Part shown: positions 8,428-18,872 of the stretch, piece by piece
Numbering within the stretch: the stretch's first letter is position 1
Layout: each line of letters starts with the position of its first letter
Origin: Rhizobium aethiopicum
GTDB taxonomy: Bacteria; Pseudomonadota; Alphaproteobacteria; Rhizobiales; Rhizobiaceae
Direction of reading: 5' to 3'
Assembly: GCF_014197535.1 (NCBI RefSeq)
Contig: NZ_JACIFV010000008.1
Coordinates: 148,537 to 212,536 of the forward strand
Length of the DNA: 64,000 nucleotides
The notes under the pieces: generated by a model
The model's input: only the letters and a program-made list of their open reading frames with translations
Database searches by the model: none
Told to the model about the DNA's origin: nothing
Translations under genes and position numbers: made by a program

Positions 8428-9879
8428 TCAGGCGGTGCGCGAGCTTCTGTAAACAGAGACGCCGAGTTCCCTGATCTTCTTGCGCAGGGTGTTGCGGTTG
8501 AGCCCGAGAAGATCGGCCGCCTTGATCTGATTACCACGCGTTGCGGTGAGCGCAGCGAGAATCAGCGGATATTCCAATTCGGTCAGCACGCGATCATAGA
8601 GGCCTGGCGGCGGCAGGTTGTCCCCAAAGCTTGCGAAATAGCTGCGCATGTTCTCCTCGACCGCCTGAGCGATCGTCATCGAGCCGCTGCGGATCGGCCC
8701 CTTGTCGATCGGGCTGTCGGGCACGTCGGAGCGCAGCTCGGCATCGATGATCTCACGAGTGATGACATCCTGCGGATAGAGAGCCATCAGGCGGCGAATG
8801 AGATTTTCCAGCTCGCGGACGTTGCCCGGCCAGGCATAGGCTTTCATCAGTTCCAGCGCTTCCTGATCGAAGCGCTTGGAGCCGAGGCCCTCCTTTTCCG
8901 CCTGTTGGATGAAATGGCGCACGAGATCGGGAATGTCCTCGGCGCGGTCGCGCAACGGCGGCAGACGCAGCGGCACGACGTTGAGGCGATAGTAGAGATC
9001 CTCGCGGAACAGGCCCTGATTGATCGCCTGCTTCAGATCCTTGTTGGTGGCGGCGACGATGCGCACATCGGTGCGGATCGGTGTACGGCCGCCGACAGTG
9101 GTATATTCGCCCTGCTGCAGGACGCGCAGAAGCCGCGTCTGGGCATCCATCGGCATGTCGCCGATCTCGTCGAGGAAGAGCGTGCCGCCTTCGGCCTGTT
9201 CGAAGCGCCCGGTCGAGCGGGTCTGGGCGCCGGTGAAGGCGCCCTTCTCATGGCCGAAGAGTTCCGATTCGATCAGGTCGCGCGGAATCGCCGCCATGTT
9301 GATCGCAACAAACGGGCCGTTGCGGCGCTTGCCATAATCATGCAGAGCGCGGGCGACGAGCTCCTTGCCGGTGCCGGATTCGCCGGTGATCATCAGCGTC
9401 AGATCGGTCTGCATCAGGCGGGCGAGCACGCGATAGATTTCCTGCATCGCCGCCGAGCGGCCGACGAGCGGCATGCCGTCCTGCATATCCTCTTCGAGCT
9501 TGGCGGGCTTGCGCTTCGGCTCGGCCAGAGCCCGGCCGATGATGCCGATCAGTTCGGTCAGGTCGAAGGGCTTCGGCAGATAATCATAGGCGCCCTTCTC
9601 GGACGCCTTGATGGCGGTCATGAAGGTGTTCTGCGCACTCATGACCAGGACCGGCAGGTCGGGACGGGCTTTCTTGATGCGCGGCAAAAGATCGAAGGCG
9701 TTCTCATCGGGCATCACCACGTCGGTGACGACAAGATCGCCCTCGCCCGCCGAAATCCAGCGCCAGAGGGTTGCGGCGTTGGAGGTGATGCGAACGTCAT
9801 AACCGGCGCGGCTCAAGGCCTGGTTGAGCACGGTGCGGATGGCCGCATCATCATCTGCAACGAGGATCGTGGCTGTCAT
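8428..9879 (-). CDS. ntrC: nitrogen regulation protein NtrC (NR-I)
   Basis: Sigma-54-dependent enhancer-binding response regulator that turns on nitrogen-scavenging genes when phosphorylated by NtrB. The 483-residue product has a receiver domain (D53 in VTDVVMP), an AAA+ domain with Walker A GESGTGKE, an intact GAFTGA loop ([13 protein letters not shown]) and [10 protein letters not shown], and a C-terminal Fis-type helix-turn-helix ([20 protein letters not shown]). The ATG at 9879 starts [11 protein letters not shown] and overlaps the ntrB stop as ATGA; 35 more codons are open upstream but lie inside ntrB. Third gene of dusB-ntrB-ntrC. Likely targets include transporters such as Aap, by analogy with published rhizobial work. 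Confidence 0.97.
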   Translation of the reverse strand: MTATILVADDDAAIRTVLNQALSRAGYDVRITSNAATLWRWISAGEGDLVVTDVVMPDENAFDLLPRIKKARPDLPVLVMSAQNTFMTAIKASEKGAYDYLPKPFDLTELIGIIGRALAEPKRKPAKLEEDMQDGMPLVGRSAAMQEIYRVLARLMQTDLTLMITGESGTGKELVARALHDYGKRRNGPFVAINMAAIPRDLIESELFGHEKGAFTGAQTRSTGRFEQAEGGTLFLDEIGDMPMDAQTRLLRVLQQGEYTTVGGRTPIRTDVRIVAATNKDLKQAINQGLFREDLYYRLNVVPLRLPPLRDRAEDIPDLVRHFIQQAEKEGLGSKRFDQEALELMKAYAWPGNVRELENLIRRLMALYPQDVITREIIDAELRSDVPDSPIDKGPIRSGSMTIAQAVEENMRSYFASFGDNLPPPGLYDRVLTELEYPLILAALTATRGNQIKAADLLGLNRNTLRKKIRELGVSVYRSSRTA

Positions 9880-11030
9880 CGAGAAGGTCCTGTCGAGCTT
9901 GCGGAAGAAGCATCCTCGAGCGAGGCGTCCTTCGACGCCGGCATGAGAACACGGAAAGTCGTGCGGCTGTTCTGGCTGTCGCATTCGATGATGCCGCCGT
10001 GATCACCGATGATCTTGGCGACCAATGCCAGTCCGAGGCCGCTGCCATTCGTCTTGGTGGTGATGAAGGGATCGAAGAGATGCGGCAGCAGGTCGGCAGG
10101 GACGCCGGGGCCGTTGTCATGGACGCAGAACTCGAGCGGCAGCGAGATCTTTTCGCGCGTGCCGGCGACCGAAAGACGGATGCCGGGGCGATAGGCCGTC
10201 GTCAACATGATCTCGCCGTCCGGCCGGTCGCCGACCGCTTCGGCGGCGTTCTTCACCAGATTGAGGAAGACCTGAACGAGCTGGTCGCGATTGGCATAGA
10301 CCGCCGGCAGCGACGGGTCGTAACTTTCGGTAATGCGGATATTGCGGGCAAACCCCGCCTTGGCGACCGCCTTCACGTGATCGAGCACAGAATGGATGTT
10401 GACCGGCATTCGGTCGACCGGGCGTTCGTCGGAAAACACCTCCATGCGGTCGACCAGCGAGACGATGCGGTCGGTCTCGTCGCAGATCAGCCGGGTCAGC
10501 GCCCGGTCGTCGTCGATCACCGATTGTTCGAGCAGCTGGGCGGCGCCGCGGATGCCGGAGAGCGGATTCTTGATCTCATGCGCCAGCATGGAAGCGAGAC
10601 CGGTCACCGAGCGGGCGGCGGCGCGGTGCGTCAGCTGCCGGTCGATCTTGTCGGCCATCGAGCGTTCCTGGAAGACGATGACGACGGCGCCGGGTTCGCT
10701 CAGCACCGGAGCGACGTAGAGATCGACGAGCTTGTCCTGGCCGAGGCGCGGCGAACTCAGATCGACGCGGTATTCGTTGACCGGCGCCTTGCGCTCACGC
10801 ACCTGGTCGATCAGGGCGAGCAGCGGGCTGCCGAAAGGAATGAAGGTCGAGATCCGGTATCGCGCCAGATGCGACGCGCTGGCGCCGAAAAAGGCCTCCG
10901 CCTCCCAATTGGCGAAGGCGACAAAACCGGATTCATCGACCATGATGACCGGGTTCTGGATGGCGTTCAGCACGGCCATGGCGACGGTTCCGCCGGCGTT
11001 GTCGGGCGGAGATGTCATATCCTTCGTCAT
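9876..11030 (-). CDS. ntrB: nitrogen regulation sensor kinase NtrB (NR-II)
   Basis: Soluble histidine kinase/phosphatase controlled by PII that sets NtrC phosphorylation. The 384-residue product has an N-terminal PAS domain (about residues 16-125), the H-box with H151 in [19 protein letters not shown], then N box ([10 protein letters not shown]), G1 (HDNGPGVP), F (LFDPFITTK) and G2 (GSGLGLAL). No membrane segment is seen, as expected. Its ATG overlaps the dusB stop by four bases and its own stop overlaps the ntrC start by four bases, so all three are probably translated together. Confidence 0.96.
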   Translation of the reverse strand: MTKDMTSPPDNAGGTVAMAVLNAIQNPVIMVDESGFVAFANWEAEAFFGASASHLARYRISTFIPFGSPLLALIDQVRERKAPVNEYRVDLSSPRLGQDKLVDLYVAPVLSEPGAVVIVFQERSMADKIDRQLTHRAAARSVTGLASMLAHEIKNPLSGIRGAAQLLEQSVIDDDRALTRLICDETDRIVSLVDRMEVFSDERPVDRMPVNIHSVLDHVKAVAKAGFARNIRITESYDPSLPAVYANRDQLVQVFLNLVKNAAEAVGDRPDGEIMLTTAYRPGIRLSVAGTREKISLPLEFCVHDNGPGVPADLLPHLFDPFITTKTNGSGLGLALVAKIIGDHGGIIECDSQNSRTTFRVLMPASKDASLEDASSASSTGPSR

Positions 11031-12046
11031 GCCGCCTCCCGGCTATCGAGCGCACCTGCAGCCAGCGCGTGATAAAGGCGCGCGGCCACCTCACGCGGGT
11101 CACGCGAGGTCATGATGTCAGCCTTCTCGCCGCCGGCGAGTGCGGGCGCAAACCGCTCGAGATACCAGCCGAGATGCTTGCGGGCATGGCGGATCGCCAC
11201 TGCCTCGCCGTAGAAGTCGAGCATCATCCGGTAATGTTCGACGGCGATATCGGCAATCTCCTCGCGTCGCGGTTCTGCCGCTCCGGCGAGCACGCCGGCA
11301 TGCCACGGCCTGCCCTGGCAGCCCCGGCCGATCATGACGGCATCGGCGCCGGAGCGGCGCAGGATTTCCTGCGCATCGTCGGCGGTCTCGACGTCGCCGT
11401 TGGCGATCAGCGGAACGCAGATCACCTCGCGAACGGCGCGGATCGCATCCCAATCGGCACGGCCTTCATAAAACTGCATGCGGGTGCGGCCATGAATGGT
11501 CATGAGCTGAATGCCGGCCGCCTCGGCGCGGCGCGCTATGTCGGGCGCGTTGATGGAATTCTCATCCCAGCCGAGGCGCATTTTCAGCGTCACCGGGATG
11601 TCGACGGCCTTGACCGTCGCCTCGATCAGGCCGAGCGCGTGATCGGGATCGCGCATCAGCGCCGAGCCGGAATAACCGCCGATCACCTTCTTTGCCGGAC
11701 AGCCCATGTTGATGTCGATGATATCGGCGCCATGATCGGCGGCGATCTTCGCCGCCTCCGCCATCCAGTGCGCCTCGCGCCCGGCGAGCTGCACCATGTG
11801 CGGCCGAAAGCCTGCAGCCTTCAGCCGCGACCAGGATTCGGCGGTGTCGTTGACCAGCTCGCGGCTCGCCACCATCTCGGTAACGACGAGGCCGGCGCCG
11901 AAGCGCCAGGCAAGCTCACGGAAGGGCATATCCGTGACGCCGGACATCGGCGCCAGCACAACGCGGTTCCGCACGGACACGGGTCCGATTCGGAAAGGCG
12001 CTGCGAGATTCTTGCAAATCAAATGATTATCTTTCAGGCACACCAT
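11027..12046 (-). CDS. dusB: tRNA-dihydrouridine synthase DusB (NifR3)
   Basis: FMN enzyme that reduces uridine to dihydrouridine in the tRNA D-loop. The 339-residue TIM-barrel product shows [13 protein letters not shown] near the start, the catalytic cysteine in [19 protein letters not shown], the HGRTR motif and [16 protein letters not shown] near the phosphate site. This is the classic nifR3 position, first in the nifR3-ntrBC operon of alphaproteobacteria. The ATG at 12046 has no good ribosome binding site; a TTG nine codons inside has GAAAGA upstream and could be the real start. It is divergent from ispDF across 143 bases. Confidence 0.94.
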   Translation of the reverse strand: MVCLKDNHLICKNLAAPFRIGPVSVRNRVVLAPMSGVTDMPFRELAWRFGAGLVVTEMVASRELVNDTAESWSRLKAAGFRPHMVQLAGREAHWMAEAAKIAADHGADIIDINMGCPAKKVIGGYSGSALMRDPDHALGLIEATVKAVDIPVTLKMRLGWDENSINAPDIARRAEAAGIQLMTIHGRTRMQFYEGRADWDAIRAVREVICVPLIANGDVETADDAQEILRRSGADAVMIGRGCQGRPWHAGVLAGAAEPRREEIADIAVEHYRMMLDFYGEAVAIRHARKHLGWYLERFAPALAGGEKADIMTSRDPREVAARLYHALAAGALDSREAA

Positions 12047-12189
12047 GGAACTGCATTATTTTTAGCCATAGATCCATGCCTTTGCCAAGAGGGCTCGGGT
12101 CGGAATCGATATTTTTCGGGCAGATGCTGGAAAAGGCCAAAGCAAGAGGTTAGAGCACTCCAGTCAATTCCGCATGATTTAGGGGATTT

Positions 12190-13410
12190 ATGCTGCAAAT
12201 GCCGTCCAAGCAACCGATATCGGCTGGCATTGTCATCGTCGCCGCCGGCCGCGGCGAGCGCGCCGGATCCTCCACGGAAGGCCCCAAGCAATATCGCATG
12301 ATCGGCGGCAAGCCGGTTATCGTTCATACGCTTGAAAACTTCATGACATGGGAAGCTGCCAAACAGATCGTCGTCGTCATTCATCCCGACGACGAGGCGC
12401 TGTTTGCGAGAGCTTTTCGCCATATCGTCTCGGCAACGCCGATCGAAACGGTGCACGGCGGCGCGACCAGGCAGCAATCCGTGCTTGCCGGCCTCAGATA
12501 CCTCCAGGACAAGAATGTCGGCCATGTGCTGATCCACGATGCGGTGCGGCCGTTCTTCGATCAGAGACTTCTCGACCGCATTGCCGAAAACCTCGCCGAC
12601 GGCGCACAGGCAGTGCTGCCGGCCATGCCGGTCACCGATACGCTGAAACGCGCCGACAGCGCCGGCACTGTGCTGACGACGGTCTCGCGCGAGCACCTCT
12701 ATGCGGCACAGACGCCGCAATCCTTCGCCTTCGCAGCGATCCTCGACGCGCATGAGAAGGCGGCGGCGAGCGGGCGAAGCGATTTCACCGACGACGCCTC
12801 GATCGCCGAATGGGCCGGCATTCCAGTGACGATCGTCGAGGGTACGCCCGATAACGTCAAGCTGACGGTCAAGCGCGATATCACCATGGCCGACGACAAG
12901 CTGTCGGCCTCGCTGCTGCCCGACGTGCGCACCGGCAACGGCTATGACGTGCACCAGCTCGAACCGGGCGACGGCGTGACGCTCTGCGGCGTGTTCATTC
13001 CGCATGATCAGAAGCTCAAAGGCCATTCCGATGCCGATGTCGCGCTGCATGCGTTGACCGACGCGCTGCTTGCCACCTGCGGCGCCGGCGATATCGGCGA
13101 TCATTTCCCGCCGTCCGATCCGCAATGGAAGGGAGCGGCTTCGAAGATCTTCATCGAGCATGCCGCCCGGATTGTACGCGAGCGCGGCGGCACGATCATG
13201 AATGCCGACGTCTCGCTGATTGCAGAGGCGCCGAAGGTCGGACCGCACCGCGAGACCATGCGGGCGAGACTGTCGGAATATCTCGGCATCGATATCGAAC
13301 GATGCTCGGTCAAGGCGACGACCAACGAGAAGATCGGCTTCGTCGGCCGGCGCGAAGGCATCGCGGCGATCGCCACGGCGACCGTCGTCTATCGGGGAAT
13401 GAAGCGATGA
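12190..13410 (+). CDS. ispDF: bifunctional IspD/IspF (MEP pathway)
   Basis: Fusion enzyme that makes CDP-methylerythritol (IspD) and then cyclises CDP-ME 2-phosphate to MEcPP (IspF) for isoprenoid precursors. Of 406 residues, about 1-240 are IspD ([10 protein letters not shown] nucleotide loop, [18 protein letters not shown]) and about 248-406 are IspF (GNGYDVHQL metal site, [46 protein letters not shown]). AGGGG five bases before the ATG at 12190 supports that start. The fusion is common in alphaproteobacteria. The stop overlaps the cinA start as ATGA. Confidence 0.97.
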   Translation: MLQMPSKQPISAGIVIVAAGRGERAGSSTEGPKQYRMIGGKPVIVHTLENFMTWEAAKQIVVVIHPDDEALFARAFRHIVSATPIETVHGGATRQQSVLAGLRYLQDKNVGHVLIHDAVRPFFDQRLLDRIAENLADGAQAVLPAMPVTDTLKRADSAGTVLTTVSREHLYAAQTPQSFAFAAILDAHEKAAASGRSDFTDDASIAEWAGIPVTIVEGTPDNVKLTVKRDITMADDKLSASLLPDVRTGNGYDVHQLEPGDGVTLCGVFIPHDQKLKGHSDADVALHALTDALLATCGAGDIGDHFPPSDPQWKGAASKIFIEHAARIVRERGGTIMNADVSLIAEAPKVGPHRETMRARLSEYLGIDIERCSVKATTNEKIGFVGRREGIAAIATATVVYRGMKR

Positions 13411-13907
13411 GCCTTTTTCCCGAGGATATCCAGTCGGCGGCAGAGGCGATCATCCGCGACTTCACGGCTGCCGGCCTAATGATCTCGACCGCCGAATCCT
13501 GCACCGGCGGCTTGATCGCCGGGGCGCTGACCGAAATATCGGGCTCGTCCGCCGTCGTCGACCGCGGCTTCGTCACCTACACGAATACGGCGAAGATCGA
13601 GATGCTCGGGGTACAGGAGCAAACGCTGCTCGGCTTCGGCGCGGTTTCCAAAGAGACCGCCCGGCAGATGGCGCAAGGCGCCCTGTTCCGCTCGCGCGCC
13701 GCGGTCGCCGTCGCCGTCACCGGCATTGCGGGCCCCGGTGGCGGGTCGGCGGAAAAACCGGTCGGCCTCGTGCATCTCGCCGCCAGATCACGAACCGGCG
13801 CATTCATCCACCGAAAGATGCTTTACGGCGATATCGGCCGCAACGCGGTGCGGCTGGCTACGGTCAAGACGGCGCTGGAGATGGTGCATTCGCTGCTGCC
13901 CGACTGA
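13407..13907 (+). CDS. pncC: CinA C-terminal domain amidohydrolase (nicotinamide-nucleotide amidase)
   Basis: Stand-alone CinA C-terminal / PncC domain that converts NMN to nicotinate mononucleotide in pyridine-nucleotide recycling. The 166-residue product has the signature [19 protein letters not shown] near residues 27-46, [13 protein letters not shown], and [18 protein letters not shown]. It lacks the N-terminal MoCF-like half of full CinA, which is normal in Proteobacteria. Its ATG overlaps the ispDF stop by four bases, so it depends on ispDF transcription and probably on its translation. Confidence 0.93.
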   Translation: MSLFPEDIQSAAEAIIRDFTAAGLMISTAESCTGGLIAGALTEISGSSAVVDRGFVTYTNTAKIEMLGVQEQTLLGFGAVSKETARQMAQGALFRSRAAVAVAVTGIAGPGGGSAEKPVGLVHLAARSRTGAFIHRKMLYGDIGRNAVRLATVKTALEMVHSLLPD

Positions 13908-13923
13908 CGCCTGGTATGGTTCG

Positions 13924-14376
13924 TCACACCGTGGCGTAGATCCTGTTCGCCCTTGTCTCGAAGGCTTCGGTGAACATGCGGAAGGCACGATCGAACATCG
14001 AGCCCATCAGCGCGCCCAGAATGCGGCTCTTGAACTCATAATCGATGAAAAAATTGATCGTGCAGCCGCCAGCCGGCGTTTCGGCGAAATGCCACCGGTT
14101 TTCCAGATATTTGAATGGGCCGTCGATATATTTCACCTCGATGACGCGCTCGGCCCGGTTCAACAGCACCTGGGTGGTGAAGGTCTCGCGGATCGCCTTG
14201 TATCCGACCGTCATGTCGGCCAGGAGCAGGATCTTGCCGTCGCGCTCCTTGCGGCTCCTGACTGAAAGCGCTTCGCAGAGCGGCAGGAATTCGGGATAAC
14301 GCTCGACATCGGCAACGAGATCGAACATCTGGTCGGGCGTGTGCGGGACGGAACGGTGCGTTTCGAATTGCGGCAT
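13924..14376 (-). CDS. RatA/COQ10-like START-domain protein
   Basis: Member of the polyketide cyclase / START superfamily related to Coq10 and RatA; the alphaproteobacterial forms are thought to bind or chaperone ubiquinone, and toxin activity as in E. coli RatA is not implied. The 150-residue product starts MPQFETHRSVPHTPDQMFDL and has DVERYPEFLPLCEAL, a lipid-binding beta sheet and a C-terminal helix (GSMFDRAFRMFTEAFETRA). The ATG at 14376 is preferred to an in-frame GTG nine bases earlier. It converges with pncC across 16 bases and follows the P-loop gene by nine bases. Confidence 0.88.
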   Translation of the reverse strand: MPQFETHRSVPHTPDQMFDLVADVERYPEFLPLCEALSVRSRKERDGKILLLADMTVGYKAIRETFTTQVLLNRAERVIEVKYIDGPFKYLENRWHFAETPAGGCTINFFIDYEFKSRILGALMGSMFDRAFRMFTEAFETRANRIYATV

Positions 14377-14385
14377 AGGCGGCAC

Positions 14386-14979
14386 TTAAGCGGGCGCGCC
14401 CAGAAGATCAAGGAGTCCGCGCATCCGGCGGCGGGATTTTAGCTGAAGAACGGGCACATCGGGCCCATGTTCGGCGATGCTGGCGGCAACACGCGGTGCA
14501 AATTTCTGCTCGAAGGTCCAGATGAAGCGCAGAAATTCCAAATCGACCTTCTCGATGCAACCCGGTGCCATTTCCGGTCGGGTGCGGCCAATCCATTTCG
14601 CCCATCGGCTGACCGCACCCCAGATACAGAGAAGTCGCGGCATGCGGACCCAGATGACGAAATCGGTACGCGGCAGCCTGATGTCCAGCGAGGACGGGTT
14701 GGTGCCGTCCATGATCCAGCGTTCTTCGAGGATCCGGCTGGCGATGATACTTCGCTGCTCCGCCCTGTCGCGCGCCACCCAGCCGGGAAGCCAGAAAACG
14801 TCCCGGTCGAGCGAAATGTAGGGAAGCCCGAAGCGCGCTGCAATTTTTAGAGACAGAGTGGATTTGCCGCCGCCGGAGCAGCCGACGACGAGAATGCGTC
14901 GGGCTCTTCGGATATGCTCCGCCGCCTGCTCGAGGTCGGTGATCTGCTGATGCAGCGGCAAATCTGCTCTGAGGTCCAT
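14386..14979 (-). CDS. P-loop ATPase/kinase, DNA-topology-modulator (FlaR) -like
   Basis: Small P-loop NTPase of the adenylate-kinase-like group often annotated as DNA topology modulation protein FlaR-related. The 197-residue product has Walker A GCSGGGKST at about residues 33-41, then LPYISLDRDVFWLPGW, ERWIMDGTNPSSLDIRLPRTD and a C-terminal KSRRRMRGLL motif. The reaction is unknown. It precedes the START-domain gene by nine bases on the same strand, suggesting one transcript, with a mosaic repeat upstream. Confidence 0.8.
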   Translation of the reverse strand: MDLRADLPLHQQITDLEQAAEHIRRARRILVVGCSGGGKSTLSLKIAARFGLPYISLDRDVFWLPGWVARDRAEQRSIIASRILEERWIMDGTNPSSLDIRLPRTDFVIWVRMPRLLCIWGAVSRWAKWIGRTRPEMAPGCIEKVDLEFLRFIWTFEQKFAPRVAASIAEHGPDVPVLQLKSRRRMRGLLDLLGAPA

Positions 14980-15008
14980 CGTGTCATCCTCGGCCCTACC
15001 ACGGCTTG

Positions 15009-15150
15009 CCCCTCACCCTAACCCTCTCCCCGTAAACGGGTAGAGGGGACGTGCCAAACACAGCGTTAAGATGGAAGAGGCGGGTGCGGCATACCCCCTT
15101 CGCCCCGCAAGCGGGGAGAAGGTGCCGGCAGGCGGATGAGGGGCATGTGG
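15009..15150. repeat. rhizobial intergenic mosaic repeat (RIME-like)
   Basis: The left arm (15009-15054) is CCCCTCACCC plus the palindrome CTCTCCCCGT...ACGGGTAGAG. The right arm (15091-15150) has CGCCCCGCAAGCGGGGAG followed by AAGGTGCCGGCAGGCGGATG and AGGGG. The right arm closely matches the element at 81-246. It occupies the gap between the P-loop gene and lipA. Confidence 0.7.
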
Positions 15151-15196
15151 CGATCTCAAGGGGGCGAGGATATCCTCCCGTCGCAGCACCCCAGCC

Positions 15197-16168
15197 TTAC
15201 TCAGCCGCCAACAACAGCTTCTTCTCACGCACAGCCCGCAGCCGGGCAAAATCATCACCGGCGTGGTGCGAGGAGCGGGTCAACGGGCTGGAGGCGACCA
15301 TCAAGAAGCCCTTGCTGTAGGCGACCGTCTCATAGGACTTGAACTCTTCCGGCGTGACGAAGCTTTCCACCTTGTGGTGCTTGCGGGTCGGCTGCAGGTA
15401 TTGGCCGATCGTCAGGAAGTCGACATCGGCTGTGCGCAGGTCGTCCATCAGTTGCAGCACTTCGTTGCGCTCCTCGCCGAGGCCGACCATGATGCCCGAT
15501 TTGGTGAACATGGTGGGATCGAGTTCCTTCACCCGCTGCAGCAGGCGAATGGAATGGAAATAACGGGCGCCGGGGCGAACCGTCAGATAGTTGCCGGCGA
15601 CCGTTTCCATATTGTGGTTGAAGACGTCGGGCTTGGCGGCGACGACGCGCTCCAAGGCGCCCGGCTTCTTCAGGAAATCAGGCGTCAGGATCTCGATCGT
15701 CGTTGCCGGCGAGGCGGCACGGATCGCCCAGATCACCTTCTCGAAGTGCTCGGCGCCGCCGTCCTCGAGGTCGTCGCGGTCGACCGAGGTGATGACGACG
15801 TGGCTGAGACCCATCTCTCTGACCGCCTTGGCGACATTCTCCGGCTCGGCCATGTCGAGCGCATTCGGCTTGCCTGTCGCGACATTGCAGAAGGCGCAGG
15901 CGCGGGTACAGATCTCGCCCATGATCATGAAGGTGGCGTGCTTCTTGTCCCAGCACTCGCCGATATTCGGGCAGCCGGCCTCCTCGCAGACGGTGACGAG
16001 CTTGTGCTCCTTCACGATCGCGCGCGTCTCGGCGTACCCCTTGGAGGTCGGCGCCTTGACGCGGATCCAGTCCGGCTTGCGCATGACTTCCGTATCCGGC
16101 CGATGCGCCTTCTCCGGATGACGCACGCGCTTGGCGTCGGGATTGATCGTGTCGAGAATGGTCACCAT
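15197..16168 (-). CDS. lipA: lipoyl synthase LipA
   Basis: Radical SAM enzyme that inserts two sulfurs into octanoyl-protein to make lipoate, here needed by PdhB, PdhC and other lipoyl proteins. The 323-residue product has the auxiliary cluster motif ([12 protein letters not shown]), the radical SAM cluster CTRACAFC, the C-terminal serine motif ([11 protein letters not shown]) and HNMETV. Length fits the family. It is downstream of lpdA and the pdh genes, with two small membrane-protein genes between, so the cofactor-making enzyme lies near its main client. Confidence 0.97.
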   Translation of the reverse strand: MVTILDTINPDAKRVRHPEKAHRPDTEVMRKPDWIRVKAPTSKGYAETRAIVKEHKLVTVCEEAGCPNIGECWDKKHATFMIMGEICTRACAFCNVATGKPNALDMAEPENVAKAVREMGLSHVVITSVDRDDLEDGGAEHFEKVIWAIRAASPATTIEILTPDFLKKPGALERVVAAKPDVFNHNMETVAGNYLTVRPGARYFHSIRLLQRVKELDPTMFTKSGIMVGLGEERNEVLQLMDDLRTADVDFLTIGQYLQPTRKHHKVESFVTPEEFKSYETVAYSKGFLMVASSPLTRSSHHAGDDFARLRAVREKKLLLAAE

Positions 16169-16221
16169 TGTCGTGTCAGCTTTCCGCCGCCCTATGCGGC
16201 ACAGTCTCTACGCGTCGCAAT

Positions 16222-16470
16222 TTAGCGCCGCACCAGTCGCGCAACGAATATCAGCAGGCAGGCGCCGAGGAAACCCGTCACGAAATAGCCGAGCCGTCCG
16301 CCGGCCAGTTGGACATGAAACTGGGCGAGGATAGCGGTGGCGACGACCGAGCCGACGATGCCAAGCACGATGTTCAGGAAAATTCCATATCGTGCATCCA
16401 TCAGCTTGCCGGCCAGCCAGCCTGCAAGTCCGCCGATAATGATTGCTGAAATCCAGCCCACGCTTTCCAT
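16222..16470 (-). CDS. GlsB/YeaQ/YmgE-family membrane protein
   Basis: Small inner-membrane protein of the transglycosylase-associated / YeaQ family, linked to stress responses in other bacteria but without a known reaction. The 82-residue product has three hydrophobic stretches with glycine zippers (IIIGGLAGWLAGKLM, FLNIVLGIVGSVVATAIL, GYFVTGFLGACLLIFVARLV). It is 23 bases downstream of a second family member. Confidence 0.82.
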   Translation of the reverse strand: MESVGWISAIIIGGLAGWLAGKLMDARYGIFLNIVLGIVGSVVATAILAQFHVQLAGGRLGYFVTGFLGACLLIFVARLVRR

Positions 16471-16493
16471 GCCTGTCCTGCCCTCAAACTGCG

Positions 16494-16748
16494 CTAAGCG
16501 ACCGCCCTTGCGACCAGCACCACGATGATGGCGCCGACCGTCGCGTGGATGATCTGCACGACCAGCGCATTTTCAATGCCCAGCGAAATGCCGAGCGCGC
16601 TGAACAGATAGCCGCCGACGAAGGCGCCGATGATGCCGCTCAGCAGGCATCTGATCAAACCGCCGCCACCGACGACGAGACTTGCCAGGAATCCCGCAAC
16701 CAGGCCGATCAGCAAAAACACCAGCAACGCCTGCGTCTCCATAGACAT
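16494..16748 (-). CDS. GlsB/YeaQ/YmgE-family membrane protein, second copy
   Basis: An 84-residue three-helix membrane peptide (LLVFLLIGLVAGFLASLVVG, LLSGIIGAFVGGYLF, IHATVGAIIVVLVARAV), same family and topology as the neighbour at 16222-16470 but clearly diverged. Two starts, MSMETQ at 16748 and MET two codons later, are possible. The pair probably arose by an old tandem duplication. It lies 75 bases downstream of lpdA. Confidence 0.82.
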   Translation of the reverse strand: MSMETQALLVFLLIGLVAGFLASLVVGGGGLIRCLLSGIIGAFVGGYLFSALGISLGIENALVVQIIHATVGAIIVVLVARAVA

Positions 16749-16823
16749 GATGATTTCCTTTCGCTTTTTCCACCCGACCGGAGTGGCTTTCCACTCCGGA
16801 AAAGGGCGGCGCCCCGAAAATTC

Positions 16824-18269
16824 TCAAGCGTTCAGCACACGACCATAAGCATCGAGCACCGCTTCCTTCATCGTCTCGGATACCGTCGGATGCGGGAAGA
16901 TGGTATGCATCAGCTCTTCCTCGGTCGTTTCGAGGTTCATCGCGACGACGAAGCCCTGGATGAGCTCGGTGACTTCGGCGCCGACCATGTGGGCGCCGAG
17001 CAGTTCGCCGGTCTTCTTGTCGAAGATCACCTTCACCATGCCCTGGTCTTCGCCGAGCGCGATCGCCTTGCCGTTTGCCGCAAAGGAGAAACGGCCGACG
17101 CGGATGTCGCGGCCCAGTTCCTTGGCTTTGGCTTCCGTGAGACCGACGGAGGCGACCTGCGGATTGCAGTAGGTGCAGCCCGGGACCTTGCCCTTGTCGG
17201 TTGGATGCACATTCGGCAGACCGGCGATCTTCTCGACGCAGACGACACCCTCATGCTCGGCCTTGTGCGCCAGCATTGGCGGGCCGGCGACATCGCCGAT
17301 CGCATAGATGCCGGCCACATTGGTCTTGCCGTAACCATCGGCGACGACACAGCCGCGGTCGGTCTTCACCCCAAGTCCCTCGAGGCCGAGGTTTTCGATA
17401 TTGCCCTGAACGCCGACGGCCGAAATCATCCGGTCGGCGGTGATCTGCTGGACCTTGCCGTCTGCAGTCTCGACATGGGCGGTGATGCTGCCCGCACCCT
17501 TTTCGACCTTGGTCACCTTGGCGCTGGTGAAGATCTTGAGGCCGCGCTTTTCCAGCTGCTTGCGGGCGATTGCGGTGATTTCGGCATCCTCGACCGGCAT
17601 GATGGTCGGCATGACTTCCACCACCGTGACGTCGACGCCCATCGAGCGATAGAAGCTTGCGAATTCGATGCCGATGGCGCCGGAGCCCATGACGATCAAC
17701 GACTTCGGCAGCGCATCCGGCTTCAGCGCCTCGAAATAAGTCCAGATCAGCTTGTCGTCCGGCTCGATGCCGGGTAGCGCACGCGGACGGGCGCCGGTCG
17801 CGATGATGATGTGCTTGGCGGTATAGGTGCCCTCGCCCTTGACGTTCTTCGGCAGCGGGTGCTGCGGCTCGACCACCGGCTTGGACGATTTGCCGACGAC
17901 GATCTCGCCTGGCTTGGTGATTTTTGCTTCGCCCCAAATGATGTCGATCTTGTTCTTCTTCATCAGGAAGCCGACGCCGGCATTGAGGCGGGCAGAGACA
18001 GCACGCGAGCGGCCGACGACGGCCTTGGCATCCGGCTTGACCGTGCCTTCGAGAACCAAGCCGAAATCCTTGAAGTGATTGGCATGGTCGAGCACTTCGG
18101 CCGAACGCAGCAGCGCCTTCGTCGGTATGCAGCCCCAGTTCAGGCAGATGCCGCCCATATGTTCGCGCTCAACGATCGCCGTCTTGAGGCCGAGCTGGGC
18201 GGCGCGAATGGCGGCGACATAGCCGCCGGGACCGGAGCCGATGATGATGACGTCGTAGGATTCAGCCAT
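16824..18269 (-). CDS. lpdA: dihydrolipoyl dehydrogenase (E3)
   Basis: FAD flavoprotein that reoxidises dihydrolipoamide in the pyruvate dehydrogenase complex. The 481-residue product has GSGPGGYVAAIRAAQLG (FAD), the redox disulfide in GGICLNWGCIPTKALLRS, a second dinucleotide fold (VMGSGAIGIEFASFY), GIYAIGDVAGPPMLAHKAEH, and the C-terminal catalytic His-Glu in HPHPT-like context (IFPHPTVSETMKEAV). It lies at the 3' end of the pdh cluster, after two small genes, and is likely the E3 for that complex. Confidence 0.96.
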   Translation of the reverse strand: MAESYDVIIIGSGPGGYVAAIRAAQLGLKTAIVEREHMGGICLNWGCIPTKALLRSAEVLDHANHFKDFGLVLEGTVKPDAKAVVGRSRAVSARLNAGVGFLMKKNKIDIIWGEAKITKPGEIVVGKSSKPVVEPQHPLPKNVKGEGTYTAKHIIIATGARPRALPGIEPDDKLIWTYFEALKPDALPKSLIVMGSGAIGIEFASFYRSMGVDVTVVEVMPTIMPVEDAEITAIARKQLEKRGLKIFTSAKVTKVEKGAGSITAHVETADGKVQQITADRMISAVGVQGNIENLGLEGLGVKTDRGCVVADGYGKTNVAGIYAIGDVAGPPMLAHKAEHEGVVCVEKIAGLPNVHPTDKGKVPGCTYCNPQVASVGLTEAKAKELGRDIRVGRFSFAANGKAIALGEDQGMVKVIFDKKTGELLGAHMVGAEVTELIQGFVVAMNLETTEEELMHTIFPHPTVSETMKEAVLDAYGRVLNA

Positions 18270-18288
18270 GTGTTTCCTGCCCTTTTTG

Positions 18289-18870
18289 TTACACTGCGCT
18301 GCGGGTCATGAGCACCCACGCGTGTCTCTTGCTGTTTTCGAAAAGCGGCACGGCATCGGCGCGCGCAGCCTCCAAGAATCCGTTTCTTTCATAAAGCGAC
18401 AAAGCCGCCTCATTATTGCTTGAGGTGATCAGGCTGACGGGCCGACGACCGGCTCTTTCGATCTGGTCCTCCAGCAGCCTGCGTCCGATGCCGATGCCGC
18501 GCAGGTGGCGATAGACGCCGAGACTGCCGATGAACCAGCTTCCCACAACCATTTTCTGCAAGGCGAGCATCGGCTCCGTCGCCGCGATCGTCGCCTCGAT
18601 ATCCCCGATGCCTCTGTCCAGCGCATGGCCGATCGCGATACCTGCGACCTCGCCATAGGCCTCGGCGACGACCGCATCCCGCCAGCCGCCGACGGCTTCC
18701 TCCTCGCTCATCTTCAGCCTGCCCCGCTCCAGCGGCGTATCGCTGACGTCTTTCGTGACATCGGCGAACCAGAGCCAGGAGGCAAAACCATGCGAGGCAA
18801 TATCTGCCAAAATCGCCAGCTCCGAGGCATCCCGCCGTGAGGCCTGCCGCAGCACGACGAAGGCGGTCAT
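18289..18870 (-). CDS. GNAT-family N-acetyltransferase
   Basis: A 193-residue acetyltransferase of the GNAT fold. The acetyl-CoA loop is visible as RHLRGIGIGRRLLEDQIERA, followed by SLITSSNNEAALSLYERNGF, the typical C-terminal motif. Substrate unknown. It sits between lpdA and the SGNH hydrolase with gaps of 19 and 2 bases, so it appears to be co-transcribed with the pdh genes, although a metabolic link is not evident. Confidence 0.85.
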   Translation of the reverse strand: MTAFVVLRQASRRDASELAILADIASHGFASWLWFADVTKDVSDTPLERGRLKMSEEEAVGGWRDAVVAEAYGEVAGIAIGHALDRGIGDIEATIAATEPMLALQKMVVGSWFIGSLGVYRHLRGIGIGRRLLEDQIERAGRRPVSLITSSNNEAALSLYERNGFLEAARADAVPLFENSKRHAWVLMTRSAV

Positions 18871-18872
18871 TC

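Noticed and set aside
13924..14376. Calling the START-domain protein a RatA toxin of a toxin-antitoxin pair
   Set aside because: No antitoxin partner (RatB) is adjacent, and alphaproteobacterial members are Coq10-like; the toxin label is inherited from E. coli.
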